Positions 7,926 to 14,508 of a DNA stretch of 64,000 nucleotides are shown here, in pieces. The position numbers and the translations under genes were made by a program. The stretch's first letter is position 1, and each line of letters begins with the position of its first letter. Source of the stretch: Microvirga sp. VF16 (lineage in GTDB: Bacteria; Pseudomonadota; Alphaproteobacteria; Rhizobiales; Beijerinckiaceae); assembly GCF_016864375.1 (NCBI RefSeq), contig NZ_CP069354.1, forward strand, positions 4,741,501 through 4,805,500, in the 5' to 3' direction. The notes beneath the pieces were generated by a model. That model did no database searches and had not been told where the DNA came from. It saw only the letters and a program-made list of their open reading frames with translations.

Positions 7926-9725
7926 CTACTCCGCCGCCTCGATATGGCCCGTCGCGCTCGTGAACTGGAGCCGGGCCAGGCGGGCATAGAGGCCGCCCGC
8001 GGCAAGGAGCGACTCGTGCGTGCCCTCCTCAACGATCACACCCTTGTCCATGACCAGGATGCGGTCGGCGGAGCGCACGGTGGCGAGGCGGTGGGCGATG
8101 ACCAGGGTGGTGCGCCCCTCCATCAGCCGGTCGAGGGCGGTCTGGACTTTGCGCTCGCTCTCAGCGTCCAGCGCTGAGGTCGCCTCGTCGAGCAGCAGGA
8201 TCGGGGCGTCCTTCAGGATGGCGCGGGCAATGGCCAAGCGCTGCCGTTGGCCGCCGGACAGGGTCACGCCACGCTCTCCTATCATGGTCCAATAGCCCTC
8301 CGGCAGGGCCTGAATGAAGCCGTCGGCGGAGGCGAGCTCGGCGGCGCGCCGGACATCCTCTTCGCTGGCCTCCGGGCGGCCGTAGCGGATGTTGTCGAGC
8401 ACGGATGCTGCAAAGATAGTCGGCTCCTGCGGCACCAGGGCCATGCGGGCGCGCAAGGTGAAGGGATCGGCCTCGGTGACCGGCACGCCATCGACCCAGA
8501 TGGTGCCGCCCTGCGGATCGTAGAAGCGCAGGAGCAGCTGCAGGATCGTGCTCTTGCCGGCGCCGGAAGGGCCGACGATAGCGACCCGTTCGCCGGAGGA
8601 AACGGTCAGGCTCAGGCCGTGCAGGGCTCTCTGTTCGGAGCGGGTCGGATAGGCAAAATGCACATCCTGGAAGGCTACGGTGCCAAGCGGCGGATTGGGC
8701 AGCGGCTTGGGGTTGCGGGGCCGCTCGATAGCGGGCTTCGCCGCCAGGATCTCGCCGAGGCGCTCGGCCGCACCCGCCGCCTGGGCCAGTTCGCCATAGA
8801 CTTCGGAGAGCTGGCCGAGCGAGCTTGCGGCAAAGACCGCATAGAGCACGAACTGTGACAGGCGCCCGCCCGTCATCTCTCCCGCGAGCACGTCCTGCGC
8901 GCCGTACCAGAGCACGCCGACCACGCTGGCCGAGACCAGGAAGATGCCCGCGCCTGTCAGGAAGGCTCGCATGGTGGTGGAGAGCCTGGCTGCGCCGAAA
9001 GCTTCCTCGGCTGCAGCGGTGAAGCGGGAGGCGGTGAAGCTTTCCATGCCGAAGGCCTGCATGGTCCGCACCGCGCCGATGGCCTCCGCCGCATAGGCCG
9101 AGGCATCGGCGAGGCGATCCTGCGCTGCCCGCGAACGCCGCCGCACGGCCCGGCCGGAAAACACCAGGGGCAGGACAATGACTGGAATGGCGAGGAGTAC
9201 GAGCGCCGAGAGCTTCGGGCTCGTAATGATCATGAGCACCGTCGCGCCAAGAAAAAGAAAGAGATTCCGCAGCGCGATCGAGATGCTGACCCCGAAGGCC
9301 GACTTGACCTGCGTGGTGTCGGCCGTGAGCCGCGAGACGATTTCGCCGCTCTTGGTCTGATCGAAAAAGGCCGGGTCGAGGGAGGTCAGGTGCCGGAACA
9401 CGGCGGAGCGTAAGTCCGCCACCACCCGCTCGCCGAGCGTGATAACGCAATAGTAACGAAGGGCACTGGCCAGGGCGAGGACACCCACCACCACGATCAG
9501 GAGGACGAAATAGGCGTTGATGTAGGCCCGTCCCTGCTCCGAGAAGCCGAAATCGATGACCCGGCGCACGGCGACGGGCACGACGAGCGTGGCCGCGGAC
9601 GCCATCGCCAGGGCCACCAGCGCCGCCGCGATCCGTCCCTTGTAAGCCAGGCCGTAGGGAATGAGCGGCTTTAAGGCGCTGAGCGCAGCCTTGGGGCGGT
9701 TCTGCCCCTGGGAATGATCGGCCAT
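7926..9725 (-). CDS. ABC exporter, fused membrane and ATPase domains (MsbA-like)
   Basis: A 599-residue half-transporter that should dimerise in the inner membrane. Residues about 25-310 form the six-helix ABC membrane domain; residues about 350-590 form the ATPase with Walker A GPSGAGKST, Q-loop VPQEPTIF, signature LSGGQRQR, Walker B ILLLDEATSALD and switch His in IAHRLATV, all intact. The sequence belongs to the ABCB/MsbA-type branch that exports lipids, peptides or drugs; the substrate cannot be read from the sequence. It is a single gene, transcribed away from rpmE, with 163 bp between their starts. Confidence 0.92.
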   Translation of the reverse strand: MADHSQGQNRPKAALSALKPLIPYGLAYKGRIAAALVALAMASAATLVVPVAVRRVIDFGFSEQGRAYINAYFVLLIVVVGVLALASALRYYCVITLGERVVADLRSAVFRHLTSLDPAFFDQTKSGEIVSRLTADTTQVKSAFGVSISIALRNLFLFLGATVLMIITSPKLSALVLLAIPVIVLPLVFSGRAVRRRSRAAQDRLADASAYAAEAIGAVRTMQAFGMESFTASRFTAAAEEAFGAARLSTTMRAFLTGAGIFLVSASVVGVLWYGAQDVLAGEMTGGRLSQFVLYAVFAASSLGQLSEVYGELAQAAGAAERLGEILAAKPAIERPRNPKPLPNPPLGTVAFQDVHFAYPTRSEQRALHGLSLTVSSGERVAIVGPSGAGKSTILQLLLRFYDPQGGTIWVDGVPVTEADPFTLRARMALVPQEPTIFAASVLDNIRYGRPEASEEDVRRAAELASADGFIQALPEGYWTMIGERGVTLSGGQRQRLAIARAILKDAPILLLDEATSALDAESERKVQTALDRLMEGRTTLVIAHRLATVRSADRILVMDKGVIVEEGTHESLLAAGGLYARLARLQFTSATGHIEAAE

Positions 9726-9888
9726 GACACCTTCGTTTTCCGGAATCGGGATACCGGGCGGTTTAGCACCTTTGCCCCGGCTTGTTTCAAGGTCTTAAGT
9801 GAGGTATAGGCGCGCATTCATCAATTCAGGCTCGATCTCAACATTGCGGGCTGACCAGATCCGGCTGGCCGCAAGAAGGACTATGGCA

Positions 9889-10128
9889 ATGGCGCGCAAA
9901 GAAACCGAACATCCCGATTACCACTTCATCAAAGTGGTCATGACCAACGGCACCGAGTACACCACCCGCTCGACCTACGGCAAAGAGGGCGACACCCTCA
10001 ACCTCGACATCGACCCGAACACCCACCCGGCCTGGACCGGCGGTACGCAGCAGCTGCTCGACCGCGGCGGCCGTCTGTCGCGCTTCAACTCGAAGTTCGG
10101 CAACCTGGGCCTCGGCGGCAAGAAGTAA
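9889..10128 (+). CDS. rpmE: 50S ribosomal protein L31
   Basis: Large-subunit ribosomal protein, 79 residues from the chosen start. The core EHPDYHFIKVVMTNGTEY and HPAWTGGTQQLLDRGGR are diagnostic for L31. There is no CxxC zinc motif, so this is the zinc-independent form (the longer alphaproteobacterial type). Start at 9889 is chosen over 9883 because GAAGGA at 9875-9880 is then 8 bases away, a normal spacing, and MARKETEHPDYH is the shorter standard N-terminus; 9883 would place it only 2 bases away. A strong terminator follows at 10166-10197. Confidence 0.95.
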   Translation: MARKETEHPDYHFIKVVMTNGTEYTTRSTYGKEGDTLNLDIDPNTHPAWTGGTQQLLDRGGRLSRFNSKFGNLGLGGKK

Positions 10129-10165
10129 ACCGGCGTCTCGCGCTGGATACTTTGAACCAGAATAC

Positions 10166-10197
10166 AAAAAGCCCCGCTTCGGCGGGGCTTTTTCTTT
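10166..10197 (+). terminator. Rho-independent terminator after rpmE
   Basis: Perfect stem GCCCCGC (10171-10177), loop TTCG, GCGGGGC (10182-10188), flanked by A5 upstream and TTTTTCTTT downstream. The A and T tracts extend the stem, so it could work in both directions. Confidence 0.93.
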
Positions 10198-10230
10198 GGC
10201 GGTGGGATTTTCACAGCCCTCATGAAGCGC

Positions 10231-10340
10231 CAGGAACCCTCCTCCCCCTTGTGGGGAGGAGTTGGAGGTGGGGGTATGAGCGCCACGCTGGTCCAGTTCA
10301 GCGCCGGCCCCCTTGGTCCCTCCCACAAGGGGGAGGGAAA
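10231..10340. repeat. Snap-back intergenic repeat with CTCCCCCTTGTGGG arms
   Basis: Two inverted arms of about 20 bp, 10240-10259 and 10319-10338, match except at one or two positions and flank a 59-bp centre. Each arm is itself a small hairpin (TCCTCCCCCTTGTGGGGAGG). A degenerate half copy occurs at about 14229-14256. The rest of the 385-bp gap 10129-10513 holds the rpmE terminator and, after 10345, no gene or motif that I can support. Confidence 0.65.
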
Positions 10341-10513
10341 TAGCGCCTGCACCTCAGTAATGATGTGTCATACCAAGTCTCCGAAGGGTTGACTCTTTTG
10401 AGTGTGGCGCAGACTTGGCGGGTCCCTGTCCTTACTTGTCCCGCCGTCCCCAGGTGCTCACGACATCGCCCCGCAAGCTCCTGCGCGAGCTTGTTCGCGA
10501 TCTCTGCGGGTGC

Positions 10514-10927
10514 CTACAAGGCATGCGGCGGCAAAATCGCGCAACGGGTCATCGTGTTCACGCCATTAGTTGGCACGAGGTGAAGCGCGCCGCACCAGTG
10601 ACTTCTGTGAGGCGTCGTGTCCCCCGGCAGGGCACGGTACTGAATGTACCAGCGCGGAACACTGATCCAGACACCCCGCACGAGCATCTCGACACCGTCC
10701 GGTGTGACCCGGAATGGGGCGGCTACGCAATCGCTTTCGTCGCAGCACGGCACCCCCTGCCTGGTATAGACGCCGACGTAAATATCGTGGCTCTCGACGG
10801 GGCTCGGGGCAATGAGTACCGCGCTGGCGAGAACGGCGGCGAGGGTAATGTCGGGTAACCGTAATCCTGCGCCTACCGGTGCATGGCATCCAGCCCCAGC
10901 GTACGACGCGTGCCTGTTGGCTGCCAT
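10514..10927 (-). CDS. Small secreted cysteine-containing protein, unknown function
   Basis: A 137-residue protein with a signal-like hydrophobic segment (ITLAAVLASAVLIAPSPVES, residues about 27-46) and a mature part starting HDIYVGVY. The mature region contains a Cys cluster, VPCCDESDCVAAPF, followed by a short beta-rich stretch (VEMLVRGVWISVPRWYIQ) and a later Trp-Cys (HWCGAL). I recognise the H-D-x-Y ... CC-x-x-x-D-C pattern from small exported proteins of Methylobacterium-type bacteria, but I know of no assigned function. The first 25 residues are less certain; an internal start could shorten the leader. It stands alone between the rpmE repeat region and a DUF1465 gene. Confidence 0.6.
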   Translation of the reverse strand: MAANRHASYAGAGCHAPVGAGLRLPDITLAAVLASAVLIAPSPVESHDIYVGVYTRQGVPCCDESDCVAAPFRVTPDGVEMLVRGVWISVPRWYIQYRALPGDTTPHRSHWCGALHLVPTNGVNTMTRCAILPPHAL

Positions 10928-11078
10928 TTAATCCTCCCACGCTAATGGGGCTGGAGCACTATAGCATGGCCGCATCCGCAGGCATTAGGTTTCGCCCTCC
11001 GCGACTAGGCACATGAGTTTCGATCAACGAGACACGGTATCAGACGTACAGACCTGGAGACAGTCCGAACGAGAATCC

Positions 11079-11615
11079 TTACTCCGCCACTCCAAAAGCC
11101 CGTTGCAGCATGCCGAGCTGGGTCGCAACCGGGTTGGGAGCGGAGGGCCGAGGGGCCTCACCCGCCTCGGCGATAAGGCGTTCGAGATGGAGGATCCGGG
11201 CGTGGAGCCGGGTCGCGAGGCCCATTAACTCCCGCAGGCGGGCGGGAAGTGCCTCGTATTCGGTGATGGTCGTCGCGGTGTCGTGCGAGTTCAGGCGGAC
11301 GCGGTTCTTCTCCAACTGGGCCTGATCGGAGGAGATTTCCCCTTCCGCCACGGCGCGCTGCAGCAGGAGCCAGGAGGCGACCTGCATCAGGCGGGTGGTG
11401 AGCCGCATGCTCTCGCTGGCATAGACGAGGCTTTCCTGGCGCGGCAGGTTGCGGGATTCCTCGCGGCCCGGACCATCGAGATAGGCGGCGGTTTCCTCGA
11501 TGAGCTCCATGCCCTCCTGGAAGAGGGCTCTGAAGGCCTCGGAACCCACGAAGCTCTGCCCGAACCGGACAGGATCGACGTCGAGCTGGATCACGTCGGA
11601 TTCGTTCACGCACAT
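11079..11615 (-). CDS. DUF1465 family protein
   Basis: A 178-residue cytoplasmic, mostly helical protein. The family core is clear: VRFGQSFVGSEAFRALFQEGM, then ELIEETAAYLDGPGREESRNL, then a helix-rich C-terminus ending in a leucine-zipper-like stretch. The start at 11615 (MCVNESDVIQLD) is preferred over upstream in-frame starts because the family begins about 10 residues before VRFG; GGAGG lies 13 bases upstream and GGGAG directly abuts the ATG, so the ribosome site is imperfect. DUF1465 is conserved in Hyphomicrobiales without an assigned role. It lies downstream of the DUF1192 gene, separated by a terminator. Confidence 0.8.
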   Translation of the reverse strand: MCVNESDVIQLDVDPVRFGQSFVGSEAFRALFQEGMELIEETAAYLDGPGREESRNLPRQESLVYASESMRLTTRLMQVASWLLLQRAVAEGEISSDQAQLEKNRVRLNSHDTATTITEYEALPARLRELMGLATRLHARILHLERLIAEAGEAPRPSAPNPVATQLGMLQRAFGVAE

Positions 11616-11734
11616 CTCCCAAAACCTGTCCTCCGCCTGAAATTGTCGGAGGTTTTGAACTGTTGGGATGATTATAGGACGGTCCGATCGGACTTGCCTC
11701 GGTAACCTCTTCTTAAGGTTAAACGCGAGATCGC

Positions 11735-11762
11735 ATAAAAATCGAGCCGCTCGGAGCGGCTC
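11735..11762 (-). terminator. Hairpin terminator downstream of the DUF1192 gene
   Basis: Perfect stem GAGCCGCT (11744-11751), loop CGG, AGCGGCTC (11755-11762). On the minus strand the stem is followed by GATTTTTATG, a T-rich tail, so it would stop transcripts coming from the DUF1192 gene 135 bp upstream. Confidence 0.7.
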
Positions 11763-11857
11763 TTCAAGTCTAACAGGGAAGCGTCGAACAGAGTGGGCTT
11801 CAGAGCCACTCGGCATCCAGGGAGAGACCTGGATGCCCGATTCCTATCCGAGAATGG

Positions 11858-11872
11858 TTAACGCGCCGTTAA
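11858..11872. promoter_or_regulatory. Perfect CtrA-box-like motif TTAA-N7-TTAA
   Basis: TTAA at 11858-11861, seven bases, TTAA at 11869-11872 is the full consensus for the alphaproteobacterial cell-cycle regulator CtrA. In GC-rich DNA a perfect copy is rare by chance. It lies between the DUF1192 and DUF1465 genes, 243 bp upstream of the DUF1465 start and upstream of the terminator hairpin, so the regulated promoter is not obvious. Confidence 0.4.
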
Positions 11873-11896
11873 GGACGTTTCCTCGTTACAATAACC

Positions 11897-12103
11897 TCAA
11901 CCCTGGCTGAGCTTGAAGAAAGCGCTCGCGGCAGCGCGGGAGTTTTCCTTTCTGGCCCTCGCCTCCTTGAGGCGGGCGATCTCCTGCTCCAGCATTTCGA
12001 CGCGCTCGTCGAGCTCGTCGATGGAGAGCATCGAGAGATCCTGGCCGATCTCGTGCCCGCTCATGATCTGGCGCGGTTCATCGGCGAAGGGATCGAGGGC
12101 CAT
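11897..12103 (-). CDS. DUF1192 family small protein
   Basis: A 68-residue protein of the alphaproteobacterial DUF1192 family: DPFADEPRQIMSGHEIGQDL followed by a coiled-coil helix (SIDELDERVEMLEQEIARLKE) and a short tail ending AFFKLSQG. The ATG at 12103 is preceded by GAGGAG at suitable spacing and starts MALDPFADE, the standard N-terminus, so the longer upstream frame is not used. Function is unknown; the helix suggests dimerisation. It is divergent from the quinone oxidoreductase gene with 101 bp between starts, which probably holds both promoters. Confidence 0.87.
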   Translation of the reverse strand: MALDPFADEPRQIMSGHEIGQDLSMLSIDELDERVEMLEQEIARLKEARARKENSRAAASAFFKLSQG

Positions 12104-12204
12104 GGCATTCTCCTCTTCAACTGTTGATCGTGAATTTAATCCGGCATGTATTCCTTGCCAACGGGGCCTATATCTCGGGAGCTTGTTGACCAAAGGAGGG
12201 AAAA

Positions 12205-13203
12205 ATGGGGCAAACTCCGGACATGATGCGCGCCGTGGTCGCCGAGGGGAGCGGCGGGCCTGAGGTTCTCAAGGTCGTCCAGCGTCCGGTTCCCAAGCCC
12301 AAAGAGGGCGAGATCCTGGTGCGTGTGAAGGTGGCGGGTGTGAACCGCCCCGACGTGATCCAGCGGCAGGGTGGCTATCCCCCTCCTCCCGGGGCCCCGG
12401 ATATTCTCGGGCTCGAGATCGCCGGCGAGGTGGTGGCCACGGGCCACAACGCCGCGCGGTTTGCCATTGGCGACCCGGTCATGGCTTTGGTGCCCGGCGG
12501 GGGCTATGCCGATTACGCCGTCGTCCACGAGAGCAACGTCCTTCCGATTCCCGCCGGCCTGTCTTTCGAGGAAGCCGGCGCCATCCCGGAAACCTATTTC
12601 ACTGTCTGGACCAACGTGTTCGACCGGGGTCGCCTGCAACCGGGCGAAACGCTGCTGATCCATGGCGGGACCTCCGGCATCGGCACCACGGCGATCCAGC
12701 TCGCCAAGGCCTTCGGCGCTACGGTCATCGCCACGGCCGGCAGCCGAGAAAAATGCGAGGCCTGCCTGAAGCTCGGCGCGGATGTGGCGATCAACTACCG
12801 GAGCCAGGATTTCGTCGCAGTCGTGAAGGAAACGACCGGAGGCCGCGGCGCGGACGTGATCCTCGACATGGTCGGCGGCGACTACATTCCACGGAACTAC
12901 GAAGCAGCGGCGCAGGATGGCCGGATCGTGCAGATCGCCTTCCTTCAGAGCCCGAAAGCCGAGGTCGATTTCCGCCGTCTGATGGTCAAGCGGCTCACCC
13001 ACACGGGTTCGACCCTGCGCCCCCGCTCGCCGGCGGAAAAGGCCGAGATTGCCGAAGCGCTCGAAGACAAGGTCTGGCCGCTCCTGATGCAGGGCCGGTG
13101 CCGGCCGGTGATGGATTCGAGCTTTGCCTTCGAGGATGTGGGCAAGGCCCATGCCCGCATGGACGGCGGCGAGCATATCGGCAAGATCGTTCTCATCCTC
13201 TAG
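12205..13203 (+). CDS. NAD(P)H quinone oxidoreductase, zinc-free MDR family (PIG3-like)
   Basis: A 332-residue medium-chain reductase. The N-terminal GroES-like domain has AGVNRPDVIQRQGGYPPPPG, a signature of the PIG3/TP53I3 quinone reductase branch, and there are no zinc-ligand cysteines. The Rossmann domain begins HGGTSGIGTTAIQLAKAFGA near residue 152 and binds NADPH. These enzymes reduce quinones or electrophilic carbonyls in the cytoplasm. The start has a strong ribosome site, AAGGAGGG, ending 5 bases before the ATG. It is divergent from the DUF1192 gene and its stop codon abuts a half copy of the two-palindrome repeat. Confidence 0.9.
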   Translation: MGQTPDMMRAVVAEGSGGPEVLKVVQRPVPKPKEGEILVRVKVAGVNRPDVIQRQGGYPPPPGAPDILGLEIAGEVVATGHNAARFAIGDPVMALVPGGGYADYAVVHESNVLPIPAGLSFEEAGAIPETYFTVWTNVFDRGRLQPGETLLIHGGTSGIGTTAIQLAKAFGATVIATAGSREKCEACLKLGADVAINYRSQDFVAVVKETTGGRGADVILDMVGGDYIPRNYEAAAQDGRIVQIAFLQSPKAEVDFRRLMVKRLTHTGSTLRPRSPAEKAEIAEALEDKVWPLLMQGRCRPVMDSSFAFEDVGKAHARMDGGEHIGKIVLIL

Positions 13204-13251
13204 CGCTTCGGATCGATCGCGAAGTGGTGTCCACTTTTGGGACTCATGCTC
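13203..13251. repeat. Half copy of the two-palindrome element (second palindrome only)
   Basis: The stretch begins at the last base of the oxidoreductase stop codon and contains GTGGTGTCCACTTTTGGG, shared with the right half of the full elements at 17734, 35562 and 48518. The first palindrome is absent and the outer arms are degenerate. Confidence 0.65.
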
Positions 13252-13406
13252 TAAAATTTGCAACATCTCGGCACGATCCCTATAATCATCTCGTTTCCCT
13301 CACATCGTGAGACGAGATGCTCCGGTCCGGGCCGGTTCGGAGCGCGAGAGAGTTTTGCCGTGCGGCGCCGAAATGTCCGGCGCCCGGCCTGAAGGAGGTT
13401 CACTTA

Positions 13407-14123
13407 ATGTCCCAGGGACCGTTGATGCCGAAGGCGACAGCCGTTTGGCTCGTCGAAAATACATCTTTGTCGTTCGATCAGATCGCCGATTTCTGCAAGC
13501 TCCACCCGCTCGAGGTGAAGGGCATTGCCGACGGCGAAGTCGCGGCCGGCATCAAGGGCCTCGACCCGGTGACCACGGGCCAGCTGACCCGTGAAGAAAT
13601 TGAGAAGGCCCAGAAGGACCCGAACCACCACCTCCGGCTCGCCGAGTCGCGGGTGAAGCTGCCCGAGCAGAAGCGGGTCAAGAAGGGACCGCGCTACACC
13701 CCCGTGTCCCGCCGCCACGACCGCCCGAACGCGATCCTCTGGCTCGTGCGCAACCATCCTGAGCTGAAGGACGCGCAGATCATGCGTCTGGTGGGCACCA
13801 CCAAGACCACGATCCAGCAGGTCCGCGACCGCACCCACTGGAACTCGGCCAGCCTCTCGCCGATGGACCCGGTAACGCTCGGCCTGTGCTCGCAGATCGA
13901 TCTCGATTTCGAGGTGCAGCGCGCCGCCAAGGACCGTCCGCACGTGGAGCCCCAGGAGCATGGCGGCACCCTCATGCCGGCGGAGATCTCCACGGCTCCC
14001 GAGCGCGTTGACCCCTTCGCCGACATGAGCCGTCCGAAGCCGGCCGAAGAAGAGACCATCGACGTCAACTCGGTCTTCGCCAAGCTCAAGCAGCTCAAGC
14101 GCGACGACGAGGACGAGGAATAA
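13407..14123 (+). CDS. trcR: Cell-cycle transcriptional regulator TrcR (DUF1013)
   Basis: A 238-residue DNA-binding-type protein conserved across alphaproteobacteria as DUF1013. Two helix-turn-helix-like segments are visible: ATAVWLVENTSLSFDQIADF near residues 10-30 and NAILWLVRNHPELKDAQIMR near 110-130, followed by the invariant-looking DRTHWNSASLSPMDPVTLG. An acidic tail (KRDDEDEE) ends the protein. TrcR is known as a cell-cycle-linked transcription factor; targets cannot be read here. ATG 13407 is set by GAAGGAGG at 13391-13398; a later ATG at 13425 is possible. Monocistronic, with a strong terminator at 14135-14166. Confidence 0.88.
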   Translation: MSQGPLMPKATAVWLVENTSLSFDQIADFCKLHPLEVKGIADGEVAAGIKGLDPVTTGQLTREEIEKAQKDPNHHLRLAESRVKLPEQKRVKKGPRYTPVSRRHDRPNAILWLVRNHPELKDAQIMRLVGTTKTTIQQVRDRTHWNSASLSPMDPVTLGLCSQIDLDFEVQRAAKDRPHVEPQEHGGTLMPAEISTAPERVDPFADMSRPKPAEEETIDVNSVFAKLKQLKRDDEDEE

Positions 14124-14134
14124 GATTTTTCACG

Positions 14135-14166
14135 AAAAAGGCCCGGAGCGCTCCGGGCCTTTTTTG
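14135..14166 (+). terminator. Rho-independent terminator after trcR
   Basis: Self-complementary GGCCCGGAGC / GCTCCGGGCC (14140-14159) flanked by AAAAA and TTTTTT. The 20-bp palindrome is perfect, so it can act in both directions. Confidence 0.93.
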
Positions 14167-14176
14167 TTTTCATGGA

Positions 14177-14262
14177 ATGTCATCCCGGGCGGCAAAGCCG
14201 ATCCGGGATCGCGAGACGAGTAAAGCGCTGGAACCCTCTCCCCCACAGGGAGGGGACCTGCA
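14177..14262. repeat. Two adjoining half-elements: ATCCCGG hairpin and CCCTCTCCCC hairpin
   Basis: ATCCCGG (14182-14188) pairs with CCGGGAT (14203-14209); the sequence resembles one arm of the inverted repeat at 22376-22523. Next to it, GGAACCCTCTCCCCCACAGG at about 14229 resembles one arm of the repeat at 10231-10340. Both are decayed single arms. Confidence 0.5.
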
Positions 14263-14286
14263 CCACGCTTCGAAATGGTGGCGCAC

Positions 14287-14496
14287 TTAACCCGGCCGTT
14301 TCGGCTGCCGCCGGCGCGGCTTCGCCGGCCTGTCGCGGTTACGCTCGAAGCTTGCCTTGGCTCCGACGGCATCAGATCGAGCCGCGCTGCGCTGATCCTT
14401 GGCGGCCCGATGCGCCAGCGCCTTCTCATCGTCTCCGAGGGCCTGTGCCAGCAGAGCTTCGAAACGGGCCTGTTCGTCCTCTTCCGGCTTCGTCAT
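14287..14496 (-). CDS. Small basic hypothetical protein
   Basis: A 69-residue frame starting MTKPEEDEQARFEALLAQAL and ending in a strongly basic tail (RDRPAKPRRRQPKRPG). The acidic helical first half and basic second half are unlike random GC-rich translation, and the gene lies on the same strand 12 bp downstream of prpE, so it could be co-transcribed. The ribosome site is weak (AAAAGGG about 8 bases upstream). I do not recognise the family; function unknown. Confidence 0.5.
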   Translation of the reverse strand: MTKPEEDEQARFEALLAQALGDDEKALAHRAAKDQRSAARSDAVGAKASFERNRDRPAKPRRRQPKRPG

Positions 14497-14508
14497 TCGT
14501 AAGCCCTT

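Noticed and set aside
10415..10858. Plus-strand frame over the small secreted protein gene
   Set aside because: The minus-strand frame has a signal peptide and a recognisable Cys motif, the plus frame is Arg/Pro-rich without motif.
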